Assembly (NCBI RefSeq): GCF_016429255.1
Contig: NZ_JAELUG010000074.1
Span: forward strand, 1 to 35,047
Direction: 5' to 3'
Source of the DNA: Rhizobium sp. ASV8
GTDB taxonomy: Bacteria; Pseudomonadota; Alphaproteobacteria; Rhizobiales; Rhizobiaceae
Length of the DNA stretch: 35,047 nucleotides
Both the position numbers and the translations under genes were made by a program. Each line of letters opens with the position of its first letter. The first letter of the stretch is position 1. This document shows, one piece after another, positions 16,372 through 24,494 of the stretch. The notes beneath the pieces were generated by a model. That model had not been told where the DNA came from. It saw only the letters and a list, made by a program, of their open reading frames with translations, and made no database searches.

Positions 16372-18390
16372 ATGAGAATAAAGACGCAGTTTATCGTTCT
16401 CGCCGCAGCCGCCGGTGTCGCGATTACAGGGTTGATCGGCAGCCTCTGGGGTTATGCCGGCGCCGTCGGAGAAGTCGCCAGCGCCTATGATCAGAAATAC
16501 AAATCCTACCTTCTTGCCGAGAATTTTCGCCGATCCTCCGACGATTTGACCCGCATGGCTCGGACCTATGCGGAAACCGGCGATCCCTCGTTCAAAAGCC
16601 AGTACAACGCCGTCATCGAGATCCGCAACGGAACGCGCCCGCGCCCGCAGGACTATAACCGGATCTACTGGGACTTCGTAGCTGGCGGCGATTCCAAGCC
16701 GCGCCCGGACGGACCGGCCGTTTCGCTTCAAGATCTGATGAAGCAGGCAGGTTTCACCGATGACGAGTTCGCGCTTCTTGCCGAAGCGGGGAAGCGCTCG
16801 GATGCGTTGGTGAAGATGGAAACCGAGGCGATGGGCCTGGTGGACAATGCTGCTACCTTGGGGCCACAGGCCAAGGCAAAAGCTGCCGCAATGCTCGATT
16901 CCCCAGAGTACCATAAGTTCAAAGCCGACATCATGAAGCCGGTCGATGCCTTCTTCGTGAAGCTCGAAGACCGAACCCAGGGAGCAGTTGATCAGGCGAA
17001 TGCCAGCGCTTCCTTCTATTGGATGCTGACCATCGCTGCGATGTCGGCGCTTGCCTTGATGTTGATGATCATCGGCCTCGTGACATTCAAGCGCATTATC
17101 GGGGGCATGAACAAGCTTGGTCATTCCATGAAGCAGGTGGCCGAAGGGCAGCTTGATCTCGACATCGGCCTTGCCAGGAACAATGACGAGATCGGCGACA
17201 TGGGCAAGGCGCTCGAAGTCTTCCGCCAGGGCGCCATCGCCAACCGCCGGTTGGAGCGCGAGGCCGAGGAAGGCCGCAAGCGCGCGGAAGTCGAGCGCAT
17301 TGCCATGCAGGAGAAGGCGGAGGCAGATGCCGCGGAGCGGCTGCGGGTCGCAACCTCCGGGCTTGCTGTCGGCTTGAAGCGCCTGGCGGGTGGCGATCTA
17401 GCCTTTCAGCTCAATGAGGCCTTTGCTCAGGACTTCGAAGCGCTGCGTCACGACTTCAACCGGTCCGTGGCCCAGCTTGGCTCCACGCTTTCCGAAATCT
17501 CGAACTCGATTTCGACGATGGACACCGGCACACGTGAGATTGCCTCGGGAACGGACAATCTGTCCAAGCGTACCGAGCAGCAGGCAGCCTCGCTGGAGGA
17601 AACTGCGGCGGCGCTCGACGAGATCACTGTAAATGTCGCCAATTCGAGCAAGCGTACGGAAGAAGCCAAGGATGTCGCCGGCCGTGCCAATCGCGCCGCT
17701 GCCGAATCCGCCGAAGTCGTCTCCCACGCCGAGGAGGCCATGCGCAAGATCGAGGAAAGCTCGCAGCAGATTTCCAACATCATCGGTGTCATCGATGAGA
17801 TCGCCTTCCAGACGAATCTGCTGGCGCTCAATGCCGGTGTCGAGGCCGCTCGCGCGGGGGAAGCCGGTAAGGGTTTTGCCGTGGTGGCGCAGGAAGTTCG
17901 CGAACTCGCCCAGCGCTCGGCTCAGGCGGCCAAGGAGATCAAAGGGCTGATCCAGAACTCCTCCACGGAAGTCGAGGGTGGCGTCAAGCTGGTGCGGGAT
18001 GCAGGTTCGGCCTTGAAGACCATCAGCGGCTTTATCGTCGAGATCAACAAGCACATGGAATCGATCGCCACCTCGGCCAAGGAACAATCGGTCGGCCTCG
18101 CCGAAGTCAATACGGCCGTCAATGCGATGGATCAAACGACCCAGCAGAACGCGGCCATGGTCGAAGAATCCAATGCGGCATCCAATACGCTTGCGGGCGA
18201 AGCCGTGCGGCTGCGGGAGCTTGTCACACAGTTCCGACTTGAAGGGGCAGCTGCGGCCGGTTCGGTGCGGACGGCGAGAGCGAACGATACCGCTCGCACA
18301 TCTCCCGCCCGAGCTCTCAACCGGAAACTCGCCACCGCCTTCAACGGCAATGCCGCTCTTGATGCGAAGAACGAGTGGGAAGAATTCTAA
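16372..18390 (+). CDS. Methyl-accepting chemotaxis protein with C-terminal pentapeptide tether
   Basis: A chemoreceptor of about 672 residues. The first membrane helix is near the N-terminus (FIVLAAAAGVAITGLIGSLWGY), followed by a periplasmic helical sensor of about 180 residues, and a second membrane helix around 215-237 (MLTIAAMSALALMLMIIGLV). A HAMP domain follows, then a HAMP-like repeat (LKRLAGGDLAFQLNE), and the signalling domain with the conserved hairpin tip (EIAFQTNLLALNAGVEAARAG). The last residues, EWEEF, fit the xWxxF motif that binds CheR/CheB in adaptation. The ATG at 16372 was chosen over 16348 because AGGA lies upstream. The ligand is unknown. A hairpin terminator follows. Confidence 0.93.
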   Translation: MRIKTQFIVLAAAAGVAITGLIGSLWGYAGAVGEVASAYDQKYKSYLLAENFRRSSDDLTRMARTYAETGDPSFKSQYNAVIEIRNGTRPRPQDYNRIYWDFVAGGDSKPRPDGPAVSLQDLMKQAGFTDDEFALLAEAGKRSDALVKMETEAMGLVDNAATLGPQAKAKAAAMLDSPEYHKFKADIMKPVDAFFVKLEDRTQGAVDQANASASFYWMLTIAAMSALALMLMIIGLVTFKRIIGGMNKLGHSMKQVAEGQLDLDIGLARNNDEIGDMGKALEVFRQGAIANRRLEREAEEGRKRAEVERIAMQEKAEADAAERLRVATSGLAVGLKRLAGGDLAFQLNEAFAQDFEALRHDFNRSVAQLGSTLSEISNSISTMDTGTREIASGTDNLSKRTEQQAASLEETAAALDEITVNVANSSKRTEEAKDVAGRANRAAAESAEVVSHAEEAMRKIEESSQQISNIIGVIDEIAFQTNLLALNAGVEAARAGEAGKGFAVVAQEVRELAQRSAQAAKEIKGLIQNSSTEVEGGVKLVRDAGSALKTISGFIVEINKHMESIATSAKEQSVGLAEVNTAVNAMDQTTQQNAAMVEESNAASNTLAGEAVRLRELVTQFRLEGAAAAGSVRTARANDTARTSPARALNRKLATAFNGNAALDAKNEWEEF

Positions 18391-18722
18391 GGAGTAGCCC
18401 GCTTCTGCCTTCCGACAACGTTTCTGTCGACCGCGGACCCACTCGCCTCTCTTGCGAGTGGGTTCCATTGTTTGAAACATCGTCTCCCGAGCGGCCCTTA
18501 GCGCGAACTTTGTAATTTGCGTCACGAACCACGATCTTGGCCTCATTCATCATATCTGCGATTATGCTTTCGTTATCCATCGTGACGCGATCGTGGAGGC
18601 CGGTTCGGTCGTCGATATTTCCGAACGGCTGTAAAGTGACTACAAGCTTTCTTCCTGAAACCTGTCCGATCCGGATTACGATCGTTCGCTGCTCCCGTCA
18701 GACCTTGCAAGAGTAAATTCCC
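18391..18722. other. Intergenic region between the chemoreceptor and M20 genes
   Basis: A 332-base gap. Its first part holds the chemoreceptor terminator (18437-18463). The rest must carry the promoter of the M20 gene. A minus-strand frame here (18580 leftwards) begins plausibly but has no ribosome binding site and runs into the chemoreceptor gene, so it is not called. Confidence 0.5.
18437..18463 (+). terminator. Terminator of the chemoreceptor gene
   Basis: A perfect 10-bp stem (ACCCACTCGC at 18437-18446, GCGAGTGGGT at 18454-18463) with a 7-base loop, followed by the T-rich TCCATTGTTTG, 47 bases past the stop codon. Confidence 0.75.
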
Positions 18723-19901
18723 ATGACCTTCGATCCCACCCTTGCCGACCTTGCCGAAGAGGCAAAAGGTTGGCGCCGGACCATTCACCAGCATCCCGAG
18801 CTTCTCTTTGACCTGCCGAAGACATCGGCTCTCGTTATCGAGAAACTGAAGGCTTTCGGTTGTGATGAAGTGGTCACGGGCCTTGCGAAATCAGGCGTCG
18901 TCGCCGTGATCAACGGCAAGCTCGGTAGCGGCAGGACGATTGCCCTTCGCTGTGACATGGACGCCCTGCCGATGTCGGAGCAGACCAACCTGCCGCACGC
19001 CTCCAAAGTGCCGAACATGATGCATGCCTGCGGGCATGACGGCCATACCGCTATGCTGCTTGCGACCGCCAAGCATCTTGCCGGCAACCGCGATTTCGCC
19101 GGCAAGGTGGTGTTGATCTTTCAGCCGGCCGAAGAAGGCGGCGGCGGTGGCCGCGTCATGATCGAGGAAGGCGTGCTCGAGCGCTTCGGCATCGAAGAGG
19201 TCTACGGCATGCACAACGAACCGGGGCTTGCCGTCGGTTCCTTTGCGACCCGTAGCGGCCCCCTCATGGCCGGCGGCGACCGCTTCGTCATTACGATCAA
19301 CGGCAAGGGCGGGCATGCGGCGTCGCCGCATCTGAGCCACGACCCCGTTGTCGTCATGGCTCACATGATCACCGCGCTTCAGTCCATCGCCTCGCGTTTC
19401 ATCGATCCCTTCGATCCGGTCGTGGTCTCGATTACCTATGTCAACGGCGGCAACGACAAGGCGTTGAACGTCATTCCAGCCGCCGTGCAGATTGGCGGCA
19501 CGATCCGCACTATGCAGCCGAAAACGCGCAAGGCAGTGGAAGCTCGTTTCCGCGAGGTGGTTACCATGACGGCCAAGGCGTTTTCGGCGGAAGCTGAAAT
19601 TGACTGGCGCCCCGGTTACCCCGTCACCGTGAACGATGCGGAAAAAACCAAGGTCGCGGTTGCAGCCGCCCGGAGCGTCGCGGGCGATGCGCATGTCGAC
19701 GACAACTACCCGCCGACCATGGGGTCGGAAGACTTCTCCTATATGTTGGAAAAGCGGCCGGGCGCCTTCATCTGGCTCGGCAATGGCGACAGCGCCGATC
19801 TGCACAACCCAGCATACGACTTCAACGATGATGCGATCATCCACGGCGTCAGCTATTGGCTGGCCATCGTCGAACAGCGGTTGGGTGCGGCGCAGAAATA
19901 A
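18723..19901 (+). CDS. M20 family amidohydrolase (hippurate hydrolase-like)
   Basis: A 392-residue cytoplasmic metallo-amidohydrolase of the M20D group, which cleaves N-acyl amino acids and similar amides (hippurate, N-acetyl amino acids, indole-3-acetyl conjugates). Metal-binding residues are visible: Cys103 and His105 in HACGHDGH, the glutamates in QPAEEGGGG (about 135-143), His164 in GMHNEPG, and a C-terminal histidine in DLHNPAYDF. The dimerisation domain lies in the middle (about 180-300), and MGSEDFSY near residue 337 is typical. A weak AAGAG lies upstream of the ATG. It stands alone on the plus strand. The exact acyl group and amino acid cannot be told; such genes are often paralogous in rhizobia. 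Confidence 0.92.
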   Translation: MTFDPTLADLAEEAKGWRRTIHQHPELLFDLPKTSALVIEKLKAFGCDEVVTGLAKSGVVAVINGKLGSGRTIALRCDMDALPMSEQTNLPHASKVPNMMHACGHDGHTAMLLATAKHLAGNRDFAGKVVLIFQPAEEGGGGGRVMIEEGVLERFGIEEVYGMHNEPGLAVGSFATRSGPLMAGGDRFVITINGKGGHAASPHLSHDPVVVMAHMITALQSIASRFIDPFDPVVVSITYVNGGNDKALNVIPAAVQIGGTIRTMQPKTRKAVEARFREVVTMTAKAFSAEAEIDWRPGYPVTVNDAEKTKVAVAAARSVAGDAHVDDNYPPTMGSEDFSYMLEKRPGAFIWLGNGDSADLHNPAYDFNDDAIIHGVSYWLAIVEQRLGAAQK

Positions 19902-20093
19902 TCAAAAGAGAAGCAGGGATGACGGGCGCGTTCGGCGAACTTGTCCGTCGTCAGCCCGTCAAGTGTCATATCACGCCGGGCCGGTCCTGAGGCTCTCTGA
20001 CAGATTCATTCTCATGAATTCTGACGGTAATGCCCGCGTAATGTGCCGTCATCAGGTTCCTCGCGTACAGCGTGAGTGAAGGAGCCTTTTTCG

Positions 20094-20312
20094 ATGACGA
20101 TGAATTGGAAAGTCATAGCCGCGATGGTTTTTACGGCGGTATCGATCAGTTCGTGTGACGACACCGGTGACTATCGTAGGCACTGGCGTGACGATGACAG
20201 CTATAGGCCACGGTGGCATCGGCCTTACTACGACAGGGATGTATGGGATACTTCGAACCGCCCGAACTCGCCGAATAGACCAAATAGACCGAACAACCCG
20301 AATACCTATTGA
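20094..20312 (+). CDS. Small lipoprotein with Asn-Pro-rich tail
   Basis: A 72-residue protein. A short positively charged start and a hydrophobic core (VIAAMVFTAVSI) lead to the lipobox ISSC, so the mature protein would be about 50 residues anchored by Cys22. The mature part is rich in Asp, Arg, Tyr and Trp and ends in a low-complexity tail of RPN/SPN-type repeats (NRPNSPNRPNRPNNPN). The start at 20094 follows AAGGAG with 9 bases spacing; an in-frame ATG further upstream overlaps that site and is less likely. No function is recognised; small lipoproteins of this kind often bind cell wall or divalent metals, but nothing here proves it. Confidence 0.7.
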   Translation: MTMNWKVIAAMVFTAVSISSCDDTGDYRRHWRDDDSYRPRWHRPYYDRDVWDTSNRPNSPNRPNRPNNPNTY

Positions 20313-20828
20313 CCACCAAGCCGCTGGCCTTGAAGCTGCGAGCGATCGATTTGATACTTCCTCGCTCTCTGGCGGCCTTCTGCCAGTGTCTCCAAGCCCA
20401 AAAGGAGGGCGACAAGTGAGCGACCTTCAGATTGGCAAAGCGATGTTGGCAATTCCCGGCATATTCGAATTCAGACGCGTGTTTAGCGCGCCCGCGGTCA
20501 ACCATCTCCCCATCGATCTTTTTGCGTGTAGACGCTGGCTCTAAGCAATTGACGGCTCGGGTTGGATCATTCTGCCCAGCCGCCTATTGAACAGGTCCGC
20601 CAAGCGCTGTGGCGCCGCTATTTCGGAATAGCAGCCAGAATAATCTTGGCGTGAATCGCTTGGGACCAACCCGATCGCGGAGATCGGCAAGGTGATCCTC
20701 ACATTCCGACATCGGTACACCCGCAGCGACGCGAGCATCCCATTGTTCCACTCAGCACACGAACAGAGCGACACGCGTCGAAGCAGCGTGGGCCGACATT
20801 GAAATTGCAACAACGAGGTGACATTGAA
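20313..20828. other. Intergenic stretch without a supported gene
   Basis: 516 bases with interrupted frames on both strands. A minus-strand frame (20505 to 20146) and another (20837 to 20541) overlap the neighbouring genes, lack good ribosome binding sites and match no family that could be recognised. The stretch may contain decayed coding sequence and must carry the promoter of the gene at 20829. Confidence 0.4.
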
Positions 20829-21584
20829 ATGCGCCACTTACGCCCTTTCGCAATGACCCTTATTTCCGCGACGTTTCTGCTGTTCGGCTTGCAACCTTGC
20901 TGGTCGCAGCAGGCCGATGCGGAGTCGGGCAAACAACGCCCGCTCGCCTTGATATATCGTGGACCGGCCGGTTGTGACGGTTGCTCGGAAGCAATGGCCA
21001 AGGTCCTGGCAGGATTGCGCTACAAATTTCGCGTGGAGTACGTCGGCCCAAAAGATAAGCCGATCAGCGGGGACATTCTTTCCCGGGCTGCACTTTATGT
21101 TCAGCCAGGCGGGGGCGATGATGCGGTGGCTGCGGCGAAGAGTATCGGCAAGGACTCCATAGGGGCTGTGCGGGATTTCGTGCACAGAGGTGGCCGCTAT
21201 CTTGGCCATTGCATGGGCGCCTATCTCGCGGGGTCGCCTGGATTTGAGCTGATAGCCGGCTCGCCAGAATCTTATGTCGGACGTCCCGGCTCTCTCGTGA
21301 AGAATGAGGACGATACGGTGACACCCGTCATTTGGCGGGGCAAGAAGCGCTGGGTCTATTTTCAAGATGGAACCGTTCTACCCAAAAACGGCGCGACGGT
21401 TCTCGCAGTTTACCCCAATCACGATATTGCGGCCGCTGTCTACAGTTTCGGCAACGGCCGTGTGGGTCTTGTGGGGCCGCATCCTGAAGCGGACCAGAGT
21501 TGGTACGACGAATTCCACCTGAAGGATCCCGATGGTCTGGACCTCGATCTTGCGAGGGATTTGCTCGATTCGACCATGAAATAG
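20829..21584 (+). CDS. Exported BPL_N/glutamine-amidotransferase-like protein
   Basis: A 251-residue protein with a cleavable signal peptide (hydrophobic core MTLISATFLLFGLQPCWSQ, cut near residue 24). The mature part resembles the BPL_N/DJ-1-like class I glutamine amidotransferase fold: an early GPAGCDGCS, a strand and glycine loop (ALYVQPGGGDD), and a nucleophile elbow GHCMGAYLAG with Cys in the usual position. A conserved-looking late histidine occurs in GPHPEADQSW. The start at 20829 follows GAGGTG by 8 bases. Its role in the periplasm is unknown; related domains occur in biotin protein ligases, but the export signal argues against that. A strong terminator follows. Confidence 0.75.
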   Translation: MRHLRPFAMTLISATFLLFGLQPCWSQQADAESGKQRPLALIYRGPAGCDGCSEAMAKVLAGLRYKFRVEYVGPKDKPISGDILSRAALYVQPGGGDDAVAAAKSIGKDSIGAVRDFVHRGGRYLGHCMGAYLAGSPGFELIAGSPESYVGRPGSLVKNEDDTVTPVIWRGKKRWVYFQDGTVLPKNGATVLAVYPNHDIAAAVYSFGNGRVGLVGPHPEADQSWYDEFHLKDPDGLDLDLARDLLDSTMK

Positions 21585-21604
21585 GTCGATGTTTCACATC
21601 GAGG

Positions 21605-21634
21605 AATGCCGCGACGCCGATGTCGCGGCATTTT
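21605..21634 (+). terminator. Strong rho-independent terminator
   Basis: A perfect 11-bp stem (AATGCCGCGAC at 21605-21615, GTCGCGGCATT at 21622-21632) with a 6-base loop, running into TTTT. It ends the amidotransferase-like gene, and lies between convergent transcription units, so it may also stop operon B. Confidence 0.85.
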
Positions 21635-21679
21635 CCACGGTACGTTTCAACACGTTCGCCGATGATCCAGGGCGGTGGT

Positions 21680-22480
21680 CTAGGCGTGAAACCGTGCCAT
21701 CTGTCGCGGGATGAGAAGTCTTGCCGTCAGCATGCATAGAAGCACTGCGAACAACAAAATCAGCGCGACCAGGGCATTGATATCGGGAGAAAACCCCAAT
21801 CGCATCATTGCCCAGAGCCGCACCGGCAGCGTGCTCTCCGTCCCCGTGACGAGGATCGTGATCATCGTCTCGTCGAAGGAAAGAGCAAAGGCAAGGACGG
21901 CGCCGCCGGCCATCGCGCTCGACAGGTTCGGCAGGATCACGCGCCAGAAAGTCTGCCAGCCGTTGGCTCCTAGGTCATAGGAGGCTTCGACGAGCGTACG
22001 GCTCATCGACTGCAGGCGTGTCAGGATCGTCCGGTAGACAATGGCAAGCACGAAGACGGTGTGTCCGATAATGACCGTTACCAGCGAACGATCGAAATTG
22101 ATCTCCCGGAAGAAAATCAGCAGCGCCAGACCGCTGATGACAGGCGGCATCAGGAAGGGGAGGAAAATGATGAATTGAAGCGCTCCGCGACCGGCATGCC
22201 GACCATGGTAATAGAGAGCCAGAAGCGTGCCTGACACGACGGACAGCACGACCGTGCAGATGCCGACGATCAGCGTGGCCCTCAAAGCGGCCAGAATATC
22301 GCTGTTTTCCGCCAGTGCCTTGTAGGCCGACAGTGTTGGCTGGGACCAGTCGACCTGGCCGTGATTGAGATCGAAAAACGAGGACAGGATGGGAACGAAA
22401 AGCGGGCTATAGAGCAGGATCGCGACGAGAGCGGTGATTGTCGCCAGCAAGATCGTGGGAAGGTGGCTGCGGCCATTCAT
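21680..22480 (-). CDS. ABC transporter permease, PotC-like
   Basis: A 266-residue inner-membrane permease of the polyamine/opine/thiamine-type importer group, with about six membrane segments. The EAA loop that contacts the ATPase reads EASYDLGANGWQTFWRVILP at roughly residues 165-184, followed by the family-typical segment with FALSFDETMIT. Its start overlaps the upstream permease gene by 4 bases (ATGA). It is the last gene of operon B and forms the channel with its PotB-like partner. Confidence 0.92.
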   Translation of the reverse strand: MNGRSHLPTILLATITALVAILLYSPLFVPILSSFFDLNHGQVDWSQPTLSAYKALAENSDILAALRATLIVGICTVVLSVVSGTLLALYYHGRHAGRGALQFIIFLPFLMPPVISGLALLIFFREINFDRSLVTVIIGHTVFVLAIVYRTILTRLQSMSRTLVEASYDLGANGWQTFWRVILPNLSSAMAGGAVLAFALSFDETMITILVTGTESTLPVRLWAMMRLGFSPDINALVALILLFAVLLCMLTARLLIPRQMARFHA

Positions 22481-23331
22481 CGTGATAGCCCCCGCTGCCG
22501 ACCGGCCTGTTCTCCGAGCAGGATCGCCGCGATCACCACCACCGCCAATACGACGGAAAGCGCCGCGCCGAAGGGCCAGTTGTAAGCTGTGCCGAACTGA
22601 CTGTAGAGGATGCGCCCGAAGGTGAAACCGCTGACGCCGCCGACCATCTGAGGCGTCAGAAAGTCGCCGATCGCCAGAACGAAGACGAAGCTCGCTGCAG
22701 ACGTGACCCCGGGAAGGCTCAGCGGCAGGGTGATGCGCAGGAATGTCTGGAACCGGCTGGCGCCGAGATCATCGGAGGCACGCAACAGGACCTGCGGAAT
22801 GCGCTCAAGTGTGAGGAAGATCGGCAGAATCGCAAAGGGAATGAGCAGAAGCGTCAACGTCAGCAGTATCGCATTCATGTTGAAGACGAAGAGCGTGGAA
22901 GGTTGATCGAGGATGCCCAAACCCATCAGCATCGAGTTGAGAACGCCGTTCTGGCCGAGGATGCTGCGGATGGCATATATCTTGATCACGTAACTCATCA
23001 GTAATGGCACCAGCATCAGCATCAGCATGATGTAGCGCCATCTTCCCTGAAGCGTCGTCAGAAAATAGGCGGCGGGATAGCCGAGAGCCACGCAGATGAC
23101 CGCAACCGATAGACAAAGGATACAGGTACTCCAGAAGACCGGCAGGAATACCGGATCGGTAAGGAAGCGAACGTAATTCGTGAAGGTGACAGTGTAGTTG
23201 ATGGTGCCGTGATCGACGCTCAGGAAGCTATAACCAAGGAAAAGGATCAGCGGCAATAGAATGAAGAGGACGGGTATCGCAAATGCGAGCAGCGTCACGA
23301 GGATGGAATAGCCGGCGCCACGTTGGTTCAT
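22477..23331 (-). CDS. ABC transporter permease, PotB-like
   Basis: A 284-residue permease with six membrane segments. The first helix is followed by a periplasmic stretch (SVDHGTINYTVTFTNYVRFL), typical of PotB-type proteins. The EAA loop is RASDDLGASRFQTFLRITLP, and GDFLTPQMVGG is a family signature near the fifth helix. It overlaps by 4 bases with both the ATPase gene upstream and the second permease downstream, so the three are translationally coupled. It forms a heterodimeric channel with the PotC-like permease. Confidence 0.92.
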   Translation of the reverse strand: MNQRGAGYSILVTLLAFAIPVLFILLPLILFLGYSFLSVDHGTINYTVTFTNYVRFLTDPVFLPVFWSTCILCLSVAVICVALGYPAAYFLTTLQGRWRYIMLMLMLVPLLMSYVIKIYAIRSILGQNGVLNSMLMGLGILDQPSTLFVFNMNAILLTLTLLLIPFAILPIFLTLERIPQVLLRASDDLGASRFQTFLRITLPLSLPGVTSAASFVFVLAIGDFLTPQMVGGVSGFTFGRILYSQFGTAYNWPFGAALSVVLAVVVIAAILLGEQAGRQRGLSR

Positions 23332-24419
23332 GATAGCACCAGATAGGAATCGGCAGGCGCAAAGGATAGGTCCATTGCTTCACCCCGTCGCAGCGTGCTT
23401 CCTGTTATGCGGCTCGGCTGGCGAAGACGCAGGCGCTCTCCGCTCGAATTGATATGGGCAACTGTAGAGGATCCAGCGAAGGCGAGTTCCTCGACGGAGC
23501 CGGAGAAGCGATTGAGATCATCCCCTGCCTCGGCGGCGCGCAGCGCTTCAGGCCGAAAGACAGCAAAGGCGGCGGTTCCGTTCGGTGCGGACCGCAAGTC
23601 CGGCTGGCCCTCGATAGAGCAATGGAGGCGGCCAAGCCCGGTGTCGATGGCGCGCGTGCTTCCGTCGCTTTCGGCCAGCCTGCCGGAAACCAGATTGTTC
23701 TCGCCGAAGAACTTGGCGACGAATTTGCAGCTAGGGCGATAGTATAGGTCATGCGGCGTGCCGAGCTGGCGAATGCGGCCCGATTGCATGACGCAGATGC
23801 GGTCGGCCATGCCGATGGCCTCTTCCTGGTCGTGCGTGACGAACAGGAAGGTCGTCTTGACCTCGCGCTGGATCGATTTCAGGAATTCCTGCATCTGGCG
23901 ACGTAGCTCCAGATCGAGCGCCGCAAGCGGCTCGTCCAGCAGGACAAGGCGCGGCTGGCAGATCAGGGCGCGAGCCAACGCCACGCGCTGGCGCTGGCCG
24001 CCGGACAGCTGTGCTGGATACCGGTCGGCGAATTTGCCGAGCTGCACGAGATCAAGGGCTTCGCCGACGCGTTGCCTGATTTCCTGACGGGGCCTGTGGC
24101 GAATGGAGAGGCCGTAGCCGACATTGGCCGCGACCGACATATGCGGGAAAAGCGCATAATCCTGAAAGACGGTATTGAACGGCCGGCGGTTGATCGGCAT
24201 CCGGCTGATGTCCTGACCGTCAAGGACGATCCGCCCCGATGTGACGGATTCAAGGCCGCCGATGAGGCGCAGCACCGTCGTCTTGCCGGAGCCGGAAGGG
24301 CCGAGGACGGTCAGAAATTCGCCATCCCGAATAGAGAGATCGATTTCGTGAAGTACCGGCACCGCGCCATAGGACTTCGAGACGGACTGCAGGCTAAGCA
24401 GGTCCAGCGATTGGGTCAT
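23328..24419 (-). CDS. ABC transporter ATP-binding protein, PotA-like
   Basis: A 363-residue ATPase: Walker A GPSGSGKTT at 40-48, Q-loop in FQDYALFPHM, signature LSGGQRQRVALARAL, Walker B LVLLDEPLAALD and the switch histidine in VTHDQEEA. The C-terminal 110 residues form a TOBE-type beta domain (from FFGENNLVSG), as in PotA/FbpC ATPases. It energises the adjoining PotB/PotC-like channel. The gene follows the solute-binding protein by about 75 bases with a hairpin between. Confidence 0.93.
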   Translation of the reverse strand: MTQSLDLLSLQSVSKSYGAVPVLHEIDLSIRDGEFLTVLGPSGSGKTTVLRLIGGLESVTSGRIVLDGQDISRMPINRRPFNTVFQDYALFPHMSVAANVGYGLSIRHRPRQEIRQRVGEALDLVQLGKFADRYPAQLSGGQRQRVALARALICQPRLVLLDEPLAALDLELRRQMQEFLKSIQREVKTTFLFVTHDQEEAIGMADRICVMQSGRIRQLGTPHDLYYRPSCKFVAKFFGENNLVSGRLAESDGSTRAIDTGLGRLHCSIEGQPDLRSAPNGTAAFAVFRPEALRAAEAGDDLNRFSGSVEELAFAGSSTVAHINSSGERLRLRQPSRITGSTLRRGEAMDLSFAPADSYLVLS

Positions 24420-24443
24420 TTTTTCACTCGATATGGTTCGGAA

Positions 24444-24467
24444 GCGGTCCGAAATCGATCGGACCGC
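24444..24467 (-). terminator. Hairpin between solute-binding protein and ATPase genes
   Basis: Inverted repeat GCGGTCCG (24444-24451) / CGGACCGC (24460-24467) with an 8-base loop, in the gap after the binding-protein gene. No T-run follows. It probably tunes expression so that binding protein is made in excess over the membrane components. Confidence 0.45.
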
Positions 24468-24494
24468 CGCATTGACGCAAATCCGACATGGGGA

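Noticed and set aside
18341..18580. Minus-strand frame starting MDNESIIADMMNEAK
   Set aside because: The start looks protein-like but has no ribosome binding site, crosses the chemoreceptor terminator and runs into that gene.
20146..20505. Minus-strand frame considered as a transposase remnant
   Set aside because: The stretch around ERGSIKSIARSFKASG looked vaguely familiar, but no transposase motif, terminal repeats or target duplication could be found.
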